Assembly: GCF_000482465.1 (NCBI RefSeq)
Contig: NZ_AXVJ01000042.1
Location: 1-64,000 of the forward strand
Direction: 5' to 3'
Length of the DNA stretch: 64,000 bases
Source: Runella limosa DSM 17973
Lineage (GTDB): Bacteria; Bacteroidota; Bacteroidia; Cytophagales; Spirosomataceae
In this document: in pieces, positions 44,942 to 54,719 of the stretch
Layout of the letters: every line of letters begins with the position of its first letter
How positions within the stretch are numbered: position 1 is the first letter of the stretch
The notes under the pieces: generated by a model
What the model was told of the DNA's origin: nothing
Seen by the model: the letters and a program-made list of their open reading frames with translations, nothing else
Databases searched by the model: none
Translations under genes and position numbers: made by a program

Positions 44942-46066
44942 ATGGCAAAGATTATTCAAATCACTAAAGAGAAAACCGAACAATCAAAAGTTCAGAAGGA
45001 GTTTAACCGACTCATCAAAAAGATAGAAAAGCTGGAACAAGAGATTGCCGAGTATCGTGCTGGAGTCGATGAAGTAAACCAACGTCTTCACGTGGCACTG
45101 ACCCCCGTTCGGAAAGAATATTATGTCCAGAAAGCAGAGTTGGTGAAGTGTTTTGACCGCGCGCACGATTCTGGTTATTTCAAAAAAAGAGAACAGAAAA
45201 AACTCACGTTCCTCATTTGTGAACTTGCGCACGATGTGATTGAATACGGCGGCATGGAGGAGTTGATTCCGATTTACGATAAATACAACGAGACATCGTA
45301 CGAAGAAGAAAACGAGCAAGTCAACGAACTAGCGGCCGAACAGCTAAAGGGGGTTTTTTCAATGTTTGGCATTGAAATCGATGAAGACATTGATATAACA
45401 AATCCTGAAAAGCTTCAGGAGCTGATGGACAAAAAAATCGCTGAAAAACAAGACGAGTTTGAGCAAGAGCAACGCCAAGCTGAAGAACGAAAAGCCAAAC
45501 GTCCGAAAAGTAAAAAGCAGCAAGAAAAAGAAGAAAAGAAAGAGTTGGAAGCTCGCAATATTACCAAATCAGTGCGGACAATTTACATGGATTTGGTCAA
45601 AGCTTTTCACCCAGATCGTGAGCCCGATGCCGACGAACGCGAACGCAAAACTCAAATCATGCACCGCGTTACGGAAGCATACGAAAAAAATGATTTATTG
45701 GGGCTGTTGCGTTTGCAGTTGGAGTTTGATCGAATCGACCAAAATCACATTGAAAATATGGCCGAAAGCCACCTGAAAAATTACAATAAACTCCTACGCG
45801 AACAGGCTGAAGAACTGAGTTATGAGCTAGAAACTATGATTTCGAAGGTTGCTCAAATGAGCGGTAAACCTGACTACATTGTGAGCAATATTCACCGACT
45901 CCGTCTATCGCTTGAGCAGGACATTAGAGAATTTAAAAGTGAGGCTGCCAGTATTAAAAATGATGTAAAAGCGTTTGGAAGTCAGTTGGTTTTAAAAGAG
46001 TTTTTGAAAGGTTACAAAATTCCTAAGGCAGAGAAAGATATAGACTTTTTTGAAGGGATTTTTTAA
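44942..46066 (+). CDS. Coiled-coil protein with J-domain-like HPD segment
   Basis: A 374-residue charged, mostly helical protein. Residues 10-60 and 160-205 are strongly coiled-coil, the latter very rich in Lys, Glu and Gln. Residues 206-262 look like a J domain: a helix RTIYMDLVKAF, the HPD tripeptide H223-P224-D225, and a following helix with THRVTEAYE-like sequence. It may stimulate a DnaK-type chaperone. No signal peptide. The J domain in mid-protein is unlike classical DnaJ, which has it at the N-terminus. Confidence 0.75.
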   Translation: MAKIIQITKEKTEQSKVQKEFNRLIKKIEKLEQEIAEYRAGVDEVNQRLHVALTPVRKEYYVQKAELVKCFDRAHDSGYFKKREQKKLTFLICELAHDVIEYGGMEELIPIYDKYNETSYEEENEQVNELAAEQLKGVFSMFGIEIDEDIDITNPEKLQELMDKKIAEKQDEFEQEQRQAEERKAKRPKSKKQQEKEEKKELEARNITKSVRTIYMDLVKAFHPDREPDADERERKTQIMHRVTEAYEKNDLLGLLRLQLEFDRIDQNHIENMAESHLKNYNKLLREQAEELSYELETMISKVAQMSGKPDYIVSNIHRLRLSLEQDIREFKSEAASIKNDVKAFGSQLVLKEFLKGYKIPKAEKDIDFFEGIF

Positions 46067-46141
46067 CCAACATCACCAAAAATTGTATAGTTTTGAAGAA
46101 AATTTGTCATTTCATCAATTATTTTATCGACTAGAATTACC

Positions 46142-46594
46142 ATGAAAAAAGTACTCTTAACAACCTTGTTTGCCGCATTTGCTTTGGGAGCATTTGCGCA
46201 AAGTGATAGCTATTTTGGCGAAAAAATCAGCGATAAAGGAGCCGTAGCGGCGACTGAACTTCCTAAGAAAATGGGAAGCAAAGAAAAAATGACGACCAAA
46301 GTAACTGGTACGGTGGAGTCGGTGTGCCAAGCAAAAGGCTGCTGGATGAAAGTGAAAACTGCCGACGGACAAACCATGCGTGTGTCGTTCAAAGACTATG
46401 GTTTTTTTGTCCCCAAAGACATTGCGGGCAAAACTGTCGTGATTGACGGCGAAGCCAAAATGAAGACAACTTCGGTTGCTGAATTGCAACACTATGCTGA
46501 GGATGCAGGAAAAAGTAAGGAAGAAATTGCGAAAATCACTGAAGCCAAGCGCGAATTGACGTTTGTAGCGGATGGGGTTATCGTGAAGAAATAA
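46142..46594 (+). CDS. DUF4920 family exported protein
   Basis: A 150-residue protein with a signal peptide (residues 1-20, ending AFAQ). The core matches DUF4920: GTVESVCQAKGCWMKV with two cysteines (C62, C67), then SFKDYGFFVPKDIAGKTV and HYAEDAGKS. The paired cysteines before a Trp may bind metal or form a disulfide. It is an OB-fold-like periplasmic protein of unknown role, conserved in Bacteroidota. Confidence 0.85.
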   Translation: MKKVLLTTLFAAFALGAFAQSDSYFGEKISDKGAVAATELPKKMGSKEKMTTKVTGTVESVCQAKGCWMKVKTADGQTMRVSFKDYGFFVPKDIAGKTVVIDGEAKMKTTSVAELQHYAEDAGKSKEEIAKITEAKRELTFVADGVIVKK

Positions 46595-46614
46595 TAAATT
46601 GAAATAAATATTCG

Positions 46615-47692
46615 ATGACCACAGAACAGTTGAAAGACTTGAAAGCCCGCGTTTCGGCTTTGAGGGGGTATCTTTGACTACGATACTAAGAAAGAACGAT
46701 TAACAGAATTACAACAAATTCAGAACCAACCTGAATTTTGGAACGACAATACCAAGGCCGAACAAACCATGAAGGAGGTTCGGGGCTTGAAAGGATGGAC
46801 CGAAGGATATGAATCGGTAGAAGAACGCCTTGGCGACTTGGAAACACTTCAAGAATTTTTTGAGCTAGGCGAAGCCACCGAAACGGAGGTTGAAGCCGAA
46901 TATCAAGCCTTATTGAAGGTGTTGGAAGAGGTCGAGCTCAAAAAAATGCTCTCTAACGAAGAAGATCAGCTCAATGCAGTCCTCGAAATTAACTCGGGGG
47001 CAGGTGGTACTGAAAGCCAAGATTGGGCGGATATGCTGTACCGGATGTACGTACGCTGGGCCGAAAAACACGGCTATAAAGTAACCCAAATAGACTACCA
47101 AGAGGGAGACGGGGCAGGGATTAAGTCGGCGTCGATTCAGATAGATGGGCCGCAAGCCTATGGTTATTTGCAATCGGAAAACGGAGTACACCGTTTGGTG
47201 CGTATTTCGCCGTTCGACTCCAACGCCCGCCGCCACACATCATTTGCTTCGGTGTATGCGTATCCGTTGATTGACGATAGCATCGAAATCGAAGTAAACC
47301 CTGCCGATATTGAATGGGATACGTACCGTTCGGGAGGAGCTGGTGGACAAAACGTTAATAAAGTGGAAACAGCCGTTCGGCTTCGTCACAGACCTTCGGG
47401 CTTGATGATTGAGTGCCAGCAAGAGCGGAGTCAGCACCTCAACCGCGATTTGGCCATGCGTTTGTTGAAATCGAAATTGTACCAAATTGAGGTAGAAAAA
47501 CGAAACGCGGCCCGCGCCGAAGTGGAAGCTTCCAAAAAGAAAATTGAGTGGGGTTCTCAAATTCGTAACTACGTCATGCACCCTTACAAATTGGTAAAAG
47601 ACGTCCGAACGGGTGTGGAAACCTCTGATGTTCAGGGAGTAATGGACGGTGACTTGGATGAGTTTATCAAAGCCTATTTGATGTTGCAGTAA
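46615..47692 (+). CDS. prfB: Peptide chain release factor 2, with programmed +1 frameshift
   Basis: The coding sequence is 46615-46674 joined to 46676-47692 (about 359 codons). The first 20 codons end at CTT, followed by an in-frame TGA at 46675-46677. The preceding AGGGGG acts as an internal Shine-Dalgarno and CTT-TGA-C is the classical slippery stop, so low RF2 lets ribosomes shift +1 and continue with GAC. The body carries the RF2 codon-recognition tripeptide SPF (RISPFDS) and the catalytic GGQ ([15 protein letters not shown]). Releases at UGA and UAA. An ATG at 46769 is internal, not the real start. Confidence 0.96.
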
Positions 47693-47718
47693 TGGAGTAG
47701 TTAGCCGTTATAGCACAA

Positions 47719-47799
47719 AAAAGCCCTGATGATGAGTCAGGGCTTTTCTGTGTAGAGGGTTGCTCACAACCCGACGAATCTAAAAATCTGTGATTCGTC
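47719..47799. terminator. Three tandem hairpins between prfB and susD-like gene
   Basis: AAAAGCCCTGA/TCAGGGCTTTT (47719-47747) is a bidirectional terminator. GGGTTG/CAACCC (47757-47772) and GACGAAT/ATTCGTC (47773-47799) follow immediately. The two genes converge here. Confidence 0.85.
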
Positions 47800-49125
47800 C
47801 TAAATAGCAGGATCAGCAGGCGTATTGGCGCGGTTATTATCTTTCTCAATCAACGGATACGGATAAAACGTGCGGGTGCGCTCTACTTGCGAAGCGGCAT
47901 TGCCCGCAACGGGAGCCAAACGATTAAAACGACGGCTATCTTCCAATTTTAATCCCGACAAAAACAACTCTATGCAACGTTGACGGTAGATTTCGGTCAG
48001 GAGCGCATCGGCGGTATTGGCACCCGAGTAAGCAGGAAGCCCCGCTCCTATGCCCCACGCATCGGTCGTTTTGGTTAAAACGGCGTTTAAAGCGGTCGTT
48101 GCGCCTACCAAATCGTTGGTACGTGCACTTGCTTCGGCCTTGATTAGCTGAATTTCACCTGGTAAATAAACAGGAATCGCGGCATTGTTGGCGGTAAAAA
48201 AACTGGCGCGACCTAAGTTAATACCTCCACTGGCGACTCCCGTTGGATTTGACAAGTAAAATGCCAAGCGCTTGTCGGCGGCAACGGGGCGAAGTGCTTC
48301 GGGTAAACCTAGCGTGGCGTTAACAGGTTCTGTAACGTTACGGTTTCCGAAAGTGTTGAAGAACATGGGATTCTGAGTCGCATCGTCAAAGTTAAACGAT
48401 GATTTTTTGGTCAAATCTACTTTGTTCGCTGCGGCTAAAGCTTTGGCATTGTCGCCTACCATGAGGCTATAGCGCGCAATCAACGCTTGAATGGTATTGG
48501 CTAAATCTACCCCTGCGACAATACGTAAAGTGAAAGTAGAAGAAACGGGCGTAGCAGTAAGCGTAGTAGCGGCGGTTTCGAGCGTGCGAATGGCTTCTTT
48601 CAAAGCTTCATCACGCGTGACAAACACTGCATTATCGCCTGTGGAAATAGGGAGTTTTTCCCAAAATTGAGCGATAGTTCCCAACGCCAATGCCCTAAAA
48701 ATAGAAGCGTAGGCCGTAATGCCACTTTTTGTGCCAGCATCACCAGATACCGTAGCTACGCTTTTTAAAACAAGATCTGCATTGGCTTTTACCAATTGAT
48801 TTTGCGCCCAAAGGTTGCGCAAAATACCGTTGTTGGGAGTGACGTTTGCTCCTCCAATCCGAAGTTGCTCTTCATCTCCATTTCCTGCGTTCAATACCGT
48901 GAGTTCTTTGGTAGAAAGTCCACTTGCCGTAATGGCCGTGTAAAGAACCCCCGCACGGGTGCTTGAGTAGCGGTATTGGAGACCATTGCAGAGCGTAATG
49001 AGCCCGTTGATGTCGGTCGTTACTTGGGTTTCGCTGGCGGCACTCGGGTTGAGGTATTCTTGGTCGCAGGAAGTGGCCGTCAGCATCGTTCCCACCAAAA
49101 GTGTATATAATATCGTCTTTTTCAT
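47800..49125 (-). CDS. SusD/RagB-like outer-membrane lipoprotein
   Basis: A 441-residue nutrient-binding lipoprotein that caps a SusC-type TonB-dependent transporter. The lipobox is TATSC (C20). Typical parts are the N-terminal DQEYLNPS block, helical TPR-like pairs (NTIQALIARYSLMVGDNAKAL) and the C-terminal RQRCIELFLSGLKLEDSRRF block, with a YPYPLIEKDNN end close to the usual YPIP-E-N motif. It is shorter than many SusD proteins (500-600). It follows the SusC-like gene by 18 bp. No polysaccharide-degrading enzyme gene is adjacent, so the substrate is unknown. Confidence 0.92.
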   Translation of the reverse strand: MKKTILYTLLVGTMLTATSCDQEYLNPSAASETQVTTDINGLITLCNGLQYRYSSTRAGVLYTAITASGLSTKELTVLNAGNGDEEQLRIGGANVTPNNGILRNLWAQNQLVKANADLVLKSVATVSGDAGTKSGITAYASIFRALALGTIAQFWEKLPISTGDNAVFVTRDEALKEAIRTLETAATTLTATPVSSTFTLRIVAGVDLANTIQALIARYSLMVGDNAKALAAANKVDLTKKSSFNFDDATQNPMFFNTFGNRNVTEPVNATLGLPEALRPVAADKRLAFYLSNPTGVASGGINLGRASFFTANNAAIPVYLPGEIQLIKAEASARTNDLVGATTALNAVLTKTTDAWGIGAGLPAYSGANTADALLTEIYRQRCIELFLSGLKLEDSRRFNRLAPVAGNAASQVERTRTFYPYPLIEKDNNRANTPADPAI

Positions 49126-49143
49126 TGAAGTACAGGTTTCGCG

Positions 49144-52100
49144 TTAGAAAGATAAATTCAACTGGAGCTGGTAAGTACGTGGAATAGGGACGTTTCCGAA
49201 GTCCACCCCGCGCAAAATGTCGCTGTTGTTACCTGCGTTTGTTTCGGGGTCAAAACCGTTGTATTTATCCCACGAAATCAAGTTACGACCCACGAGCGAT
49301 ACACTCCAATTACTGATTCCCCTGAATTTAGGAAGCTGATACGTAAGGGCTAATTCGCGCAATTTGGTAAAGCCTCCTTCGTCAACGCGGTATTCTTCGA
49401 TGTTGACCAACGAAAATACGTAACCACGAGGTAAAGTTCCCAACATTTCTGCTTCGGCAATGTCGCCAATTCCCACGTTGTTGCGCGTACGCTTGTCGGC
49501 ATTGAACACTTGGAAACCTTGAACCGCATCCAACAAGAAACGTAAACCAAGTTTTTTGTACGTCAAATTACCACTGAAGGAGCCTGTCCATTTGGGGTTT
49601 GGATTACCAATCACTGTACGAACAAATGCCCCCGAAGGTTGTCCGTCGGCGGCACGGCTAACGGTATATTGCGTTGGATCTGTCGTGTTTTGAGTACCCA
49701 TTTCGCGTTGTGGAAGATTTTGTTTGGTCAACAACAAACTTCCGTCGGTATTACGAGCATAGGGGAAACCGTAGAATACGCTGGCAGGTTGGCCTTCAAT
49801 CAAGAAAACAGGAGCGCCCGCCGAGTTGCCAATGGTAAGTGTTGAAATCAATGGGTTTCCTTGGTCAATATCCAATACTTTGTTGCGGTTTTGGTTGTAA
49901 AGAACGGTGAAATCGGCTGAGAAATCTTTTTTCTTCACTGCTAATGCGTTGAGGCTAATCTCAAAACCTTTGTTTTCCATCGTTCCTACGTTGTTCACAA
50001 TACCCGTTCCACCCGTTGAAGGAGCTAATTCACGGTTCACTACCAAGTCTTTGATTTGTTGGTTATAGACCGAAATTCCCAAATTGAGTCGGCTTTTCAA
50101 GAACGAAAGGTCGGCACCCACTTCGATTTCGTCCATGCGTTCAGGACGTACGCGAGGGTTGGCCAATGTAGCGCCAGGAATGATGGTGTTTTTGCCAAGA
50201 AAAGGCACTGGGCTAAACTGCCAAAAACGGCTGTAACTTCCAATTCCTGTCAAGTTACCCGCTTGTCCGTACGACGCCCGAAGTTTGAAGCCATCCCAAA
50301 CGTTGGCCAAATTGCTATTTTTCCAAAACTCAAGGTCAGAAACGACCAAACTACCGCTCAATTTAGGATAAGTCTGGTTGGTTTCGCTCGGAGAAAACTT
50401 CGACGAACGGTCGCGGCGAACGGCAGCCGTAACGAAGGCTAAGTTTTTGTAACCCAAGGTCGCCTGTACAAAAAATCCACTCAAATTGTAACGGTCGAGG
50501 CCATAACCTGCCGTGACGGTCGTACTAGCAGTTCCGCTGACGGTTTCGATGAAAGGCGCGGTGTTCAAACCACTGGCACGGGTAAAATCCGACTGGTAGA
50601 ACTGGTAGTTGAAACCAGCAGCGGCGTTTAATTTGAGAGAACTGCTAAGTTCGGTTTCGTAGGTAGCGTTGATGTCGCTGTTAAACTGCGTCACGTTGTT
50701 GTTGGCGTTGGCCGCAAAACCATCAGGATAACGCTCGGCAGGAAGACCAGCCACGGCTTGGTAAGGATACGGCGGAATGTAGTTTTTACCCAACTGCCCG
50801 TAAGTGTCCACCCCAACAACCCAGTCGATGCCAAGACCTTTGACAGGCGTAAGGTTCAACTGAGCATCAGCGATAGTACGGCTGACGGCTTGCGTAAATT
50901 TCATGGTTTCTACGGTCGTGAGCGGGTTGACGCGGGTAGGCTCAACCGCCAACAAGTTACCTGCGGCGTCGCGCTGGGTAATGTCGTAGATGTTGTTGGT
51001 GATAGTTACCGAGTTTATCGGGCTATAAAACACGTTTCCGTTGGCTTTTTCGTTGGAAAAGCTATTTGAATAATTCAAGCCCGCCGATAGTTTTGCCCAA
51101 TTGTTAAGACGTTGGTCAACGCGCGCCCGTAAACTCGCCCGACGAAAATCGACGCCCTTGACAATGCCTTCGTTTTTCATGTAAGATGCCGACACAAAAT
51201 ACTGCGTACGATCCGTTCCGCCCGAAATCGAAAGCGTATTGTCGTTGCCAAAACCTGTACGGAAAATTTGATCAAAATAGTTGTAACGCGTTACGTCCAC
51301 CAAGTTAGAGGCCAACAAAGAAGTGGCTCCGTCGCGAACGATGCCCGTGGTCGTCATGGTAGGGTTGGCGGCGCTTTGTGCAGCACTAATTACGCCAATG
51401 GTGTGAAGGCGTAAGTCTTTGAAACCAAATTGTTTACCCAAGGTAGAAATGAAAACACCTTTGCGAAGCTCATTGGAAGAAAAGCTCGTGGTAAAGTTGA
51501 TTTTTGGCGCCCCCGACTTTCCACGCTTGGTGGTGATAATCACTACCCCGTTGGCAGCCCGCGAACCGTATTGAGCGGCAGCAGCAGCACCGTTGATAAC
51601 GTTTAAAGACTCAATGTCGCTGGGGTTAATATCGGCCAAACGGTTGGTACCGAGCGCAGTACTTGGCGCTTGGTTGCCGAGCGAAAGTGCCAACTGAGAA
51701 GCAGGTGATGTTTCGTTGTTAATAATTACACCGTCAATGACATACAGCGGGTCAGAACTTCCTTGGATGGATTTCACCCCGCGCAAACGTACCGTAATTC
51801 CTCCTGCGGGGTCGCCTGAGTTTTGGGTGATTTGTGCGCCTGGGATTTTCCCTTGCAGGGCGCTTACAAGGTTGGGTGAGCCTGTTTTTTCGAGGTTATC
51901 CGCCTTAATCGTCGTAATTGCGTTACCGAGTTGTCGGCGCTCGGCCCGAATGGTAGAACCCGTCACGACAACTTCGTCGAGGTTCATTTGGTCTTCTCGA
52001 AGCGAAACATTGACGATAGATTGGCTCGAAGAAACCTCCCGTGTCACTGTGCTGTAGCCTACCGCGCTGAACGTAATTTTTACATTACCACTTACATTAA

Positions 52101-52329
52101 GCGAAAAATCTCCTTCTACATTGGCAGTCGTTCCGAGCGAAGTTCCTGCTACTTGTACCGTAGCTCCAGGGATAGGCTGACCATTGTTGTCAGTTACTTT
52201 TCCTTTGACGGCGTACGATTGGGCCCATCCATTTAGCGAAAAACAAATCGCTACAATTGCCACAATCGTCCGCATGAGTTCAGAACGAAAACGGTTCTGA
52301 ATGATTTGGCCGTAATTGTTGTGAAGCAT
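49144..52329 (-). CDS. SusC/RagA-like TonB-dependent outer-membrane transporter
   Basis: A 1061-residue beta-barrel transporter. A signal peptide (core IVAIVAICFSLNGWAQ) precedes a carboxypeptidase-regulatory-like domain (VKGKVTDNNGQPIPGATV, about residues 42-118), the plug with the SusC signature (GSSDPLYVIDGVIINN; ARAANG-like SRAANGVVIITTKRG), and the 22-strand barrel ending in the aromatic LQLNLSF. The start at 52329 gives a long N-terminus; the ATG at 52275 (MRTIVAIV) would start the signal peptide directly and is equally possible. Uses TonB/ExbBD energy from elsewhere. Confidence 0.94.
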   Translation of the reverse strand: MLHNNYGQIIQNRFRSELMRTIVAIVAICFSLNGWAQSYAVKGKVTDNNGQPIPGATVQVAGTSLGTTANVEGDFSLNVSGNVKITFSAVGYSTVTREVSSSQSIVNVSLREDQMNLDEVVVTGSTIRAERRQLGNAITTIKADNLEKTGSPNLVSALQGKIPGAQITQNSGDPAGGITVRLRGVKSIQGSSDPLYVIDGVIINNETSPASQLALSLGNQAPSTALGTNRLADINPSDIESLNVINGAAAAAQYGSRAANGVVIITTKRGKSGAPKINFTTSFSSNELRKGVFISTLGKQFGFKDLRLHTIGVISAAQSAANPTMTTTGIVRDGATSLLASNLVDVTRYNYFDQIFRTGFGNDNTLSISGGTDRTQYFVSASYMKNEGIVKGVDFRRASLRARVDQRLNNWAKLSAGLNYSNSFSNEKANGNVFYSPINSVTITNNIYDITQRDAAGNLLAVEPTRVNPLTTVETMKFTQAVSRTIADAQLNLTPVKGLGIDWVVGVDTYGQLGKNYIPPYPYQAVAGLPAERYPDGFAANANNNVTQFNSDINATYETELSSSLKLNAAAGFNYQFYQSDFTRASGLNTAPFIETVSGTASTTVTAGYGLDRYNLSGFFVQATLGYKNLAFVTAAVRRDRSSKFSPSETNQTYPKLSGSLVVSDLEFWKNSNLANVWDGFKLRASYGQAGNLTGIGSYSRFWQFSPVPFLGKNTIIPGATLANPRVRPERMDEIEVGADLSFLKSRLNLGISVYNQQIKDLVVNRELAPSTGGTGIVNNVGTMENKGFEISLNALAVKKKDFSADFTVLYNQNRNKVLDIDQGNPLISTLTIGNSAGAPVFLIEGQPASVFYGFPYARNTDGSLLLTKQNLPQREMGTQNTTDPTQYTVSRAADGQPSGAFVRTVIGNPNPKWTGSFSGNLTYKKLGLRFLLDAVQGFQVFNADKRTRNNVGIGDIAEAEMLGTLPRGYVFSLVNIEEYRVDEGGFTKLRELALTYQLPKFRGISNWSVSLVGRNLISWDKYNGFDPETNAGNNSDILRGVDFGNVPIPRTYQLQLNLSF

Positions 52330-52551
52330 AAGTTATTAATTAAAGGTTTATTTTTAAAATCGGCATAAAACCGCAATAAATAAACAATAAAAACAGCAAA
52401 CTCCGTCATTTGTTTGGTGAAAAATATTTGTATCAGTAGAATAAAATGAAAAAAAATTAAGATTTTGGCGAAAATTTGAGCTGAATCAAAAAATGTCTCT
52501 AATTTTATTGCAACTTTTTGCGGATTTGATTTTATATTTTTTTGAACCATT

Positions 52552-53316
52552 ATGCACCCAATTCAAACCCAAATGCTAAAGCGAGAACGACAGGCATTCA
52601 TTATGAAACAAATCAATCTTCACAATCGGATATTGTCTGCCGATTTGGGATTGATGTTGAACGTTTCGGAGGATACTATCCGCCGTGACCTTAATGAACT
52701 GGCGGAGGCGGGCGAACTGGTGAAGGTTCATGGTGGGGCCTTGTCAAAATCGTACCATTACGATTATGCACCGAGTACGACTTATGCTTTATCGGAAAAA
52801 ACGGTCATTGCGCAAAAAGCCGCGACCCTTATCGAAGACGGAATGTTTGTTATTCTAGGTGGTGGAACGACCGTACGGGAACTGGCGCGCCTACTTCCTG
52901 TCGATTTAAAAGCTACTTTTTTTACCATAAGCCTGACAACCGCCCTTCAGTTGTGCGATCACCCGACGATTGACGTGATATTTTTGGGGGGAACGCTGGT
53001 TAAAAATTCGCAGATTAGCGTGGGAGGCGAAGTCATTAGCCGTCTCAATGAAATCAAGGCAGATTTGTGCATCATGGGTACCAATGCCATTGATACCGAA
53101 TGTATTACGGATACAGATTTAGAGGCGGTTCAGGTGAAAAAATCCATGATAAAGGCGTCTAAGCGAAGCGCCGTGGTGACCATCAGCGAAAAACTGGGAA
53201 GTACCCAAAAACTTCAAGTGTGTGAGTTATCGGATATTGATTATTTGGTGACTGACTTGCCTGCTGATGCACCGCAGTTTTTAGGCTACCGCCGTGAAGG
53301 ACTGGTGATTCTTTAG
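52552..53316 (+). CDS. DeoR/GlpR-family transcriptional regulator
   Basis: A 254-residue repressor-type regulator. An N-terminal winged helix-turn-helix (about residues 15-60, ADLGLMLNVSEDTIRRDLNEL) binds DNA, then a sugar-phosphate-isomerase-like sensor domain carries LGGGTTVRELARLL and FLGGTLVKNSQ, typical of DeoR proteins that sense a phosphorylated sugar. An internal ATG (codon 8, 52573) is a possible alternative start. It is divergent from the SusC-like gene with a 222-bp AT-rich gap, so it may control susCD (inference). Confidence 0.92.
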   Translation: MHPIQTQMLKRERQAFIMKQINLHNRILSADLGLMLNVSEDTIRRDLNELAEAGELVKVHGGALSKSYHYDYAPSTTYALSEKTVIAQKAATLIEDGMFVILGGGTTVRELARLLPVDLKATFFTISLTTALQLCDHPTIDVIFLGGTLVKNSQISVGGEVISRLNEIKADLCIMGTNAIDTECITDTDLEAVQVKKSMIKASKRSAVVTISEKLGSTQKLQVCELSDIDYLVTDLPADAPQFLGYRREGLVIL

Positions 53317-53323
53317 AATTAGC

Positions 53324-53371
53324 TCGTCCCGACATCCAGTCGGGACGATATGGTACGGCGTCTCTGACGCC
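53324..53371. repeat. Two tandem hairpins between deoR-type and TPR genes
   Basis: TCGTCCCGAC/GTCGGGACGA (53324-53348, 5-base loop) and GGCGTC/GACGCC (53357-53371, 3-base loop). They lie between convergent genes; they could be a bidirectional terminator or dispersed palindromic repeats, as no T-run is present. Confidence 0.6.
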
Positions 53372-53385
53372 ACTTACTGTCTATC

Positions 53386-54624
53386 TTAATCCCTCCGCTT
53401 TCTTCGTTCTTCCCGACGTGATTTGTTGAGTTGACTAATGGCGTCTTTGGCTTCTTTGACTTGGCTTGATTTCTTCTCCCCTCGGTCTATCACTGTTTTG
53501 TAATATTCTCTCGCTGCTTCGTAGTCTTTTTCAGTTTCCGACATTTTGCCCAAGGCAATCAACGACGACAAATAATAGCCCGACGTAAACGCTTTGGCTT
53601 GAATTGAATAGTTGACAGCCTGCAAGTAATACTCCTTGGCTTTTGGAATATCGCGGTGATAGTTGTTGTAGTAATATGCCAAAACGTAAGCTGCATTTCG
53701 CCCACTTACAGCTTCGTAGCCTGCCATGCCTTTGTCGATTTTGGACAAAATACTGTTGGCGGATTTTTCTGCCTCGGCGGTGTTTCCCCGTACAAAAGCC
53801 GAGCGGAGATAATAGCGTTCAAAATAGGGGTTGTCAGGATAAGTTTCCCACGAGTATTTTGCTAAATCATACGCTTTGGCGTATTGATTTTCGTAGCTGT
53901 AAATCTGTAGTAAGAAATACCGTGCTTCCGTTCGGGTGTAAAAGGCGTTGTTTCCTACTTTTTCAAGTTGCTGAATACCAAGTTGTTTATTGCCTTTGGG
54001 GAAAAGCCAAAGGATAGGTTTTAGCAGCGGATAGTTATCAGGAATCCATTGCGCAAAGTAATTGAACAACCCATCGCCAAACAATAATTCTGGGCTTAGA
54101 TCGCTTTTCCCTTCACATTTTTCCATGTATTTCAAGGCATTCTTCCCCGCGAAAGTAGCCCGTGACCAGTGTTTCCGTTCTGAGTGAATCCGCCCTTTGA
54201 AGGCATACGCGGCGGCTAAGAAAAACGAAGGTTCGATTTTGTTTTCGCGCGCATCGTACAGTTTTTCGGCCAACGTAATGCAAGTATCCATCAACGCCAA
54301 ACAGCGGTCGTCGTAGCGAGTGTCTTCGGTATTAGGGACGATTTTCCACCACTCTGCCAACCCCATCAAAAAATAAGGCATGGGATGGTACGGATAGCGG
54401 TAGCGCAACCAACGAAACTCGGCGTCTGCTTCGGCAAATTTGAAGTTATAAAGTTTGTTAATGGCCTCAGTAGCTTCGATTTGTACGCCTGGGTTCGACA
54501 GCAACATATCGTACTTGCCATCAAAGTCGGAGGAAGCATAAAGTTGGGCATTGGCGGTAGTAGTACCCAAAAGTACCCATCCAATGATACCGAATATCCA
54601 ATATTTTAAGATGTTCTTTTTCAT
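53386..54624 (-). CDS. Exported tetratricopeptide-repeat protein
   Basis: A 412-residue protein with a signal peptide (MKKNILKYWIFG start, cleavage after ANA near residue 26) and a long array of TPR-like helix pairs, for example FAEADAEFRWLRYRYPYHPMPYF (about 53-75) and YEAAREYYKTVIDRGEKKSS near the end. The last 25 residues are very basic (KSRREERRKRRD). It probably acts as a periplasmic scaffold. Divergent from hpt. Confidence 0.78.
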   Translation of the reverse strand: MKKNILKYWIFGIIGWVLLGTTTANAQLYASSDFDGKYDMLLSNPGVQIEATEAINKLYNFKFAEADAEFRWLRYRYPYHPMPYFLMGLAEWWKIVPNTEDTRYDDRCLALMDTCITLAEKLYDARENKIEPSFFLAAAYAFKGRIHSERKHWSRATFAGKNALKYMEKCEGKSDLSPELLFGDGLFNYFAQWIPDNYPLLKPILWLFPKGNKQLGIQQLEKVGNNAFYTRTEARYFLLQIYSYENQYAKAYDLAKYSWETYPDNPYFERYYLRSAFVRGNTAEAEKSANSILSKIDKGMAGYEAVSGRNAAYVLAYYYNNYHRDIPKAKEYYLQAVNYSIQAKAFTSGYYLSSLIALGKMSETEKDYEAAREYYKTVIDRGEKKSSQVKEAKDAISQLNKSRREERRKRRD

Positions 54625-54719
54625 GGTCTATTATATTTGCTGTGGATATTAACGTACAACTTCTCGTTACAGTTTATCAAAGTTGCCATTTTTTAAGTTT
54701 TTTTTAATATTTTTTTATC

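Noticed and set aside
47719-47799. Tandem hairpins as a CRISPR-like array
   Set aside because: The three hairpins differ in sequence, with no repeated unit or regular spacing; a convergent-gene terminator explains them.
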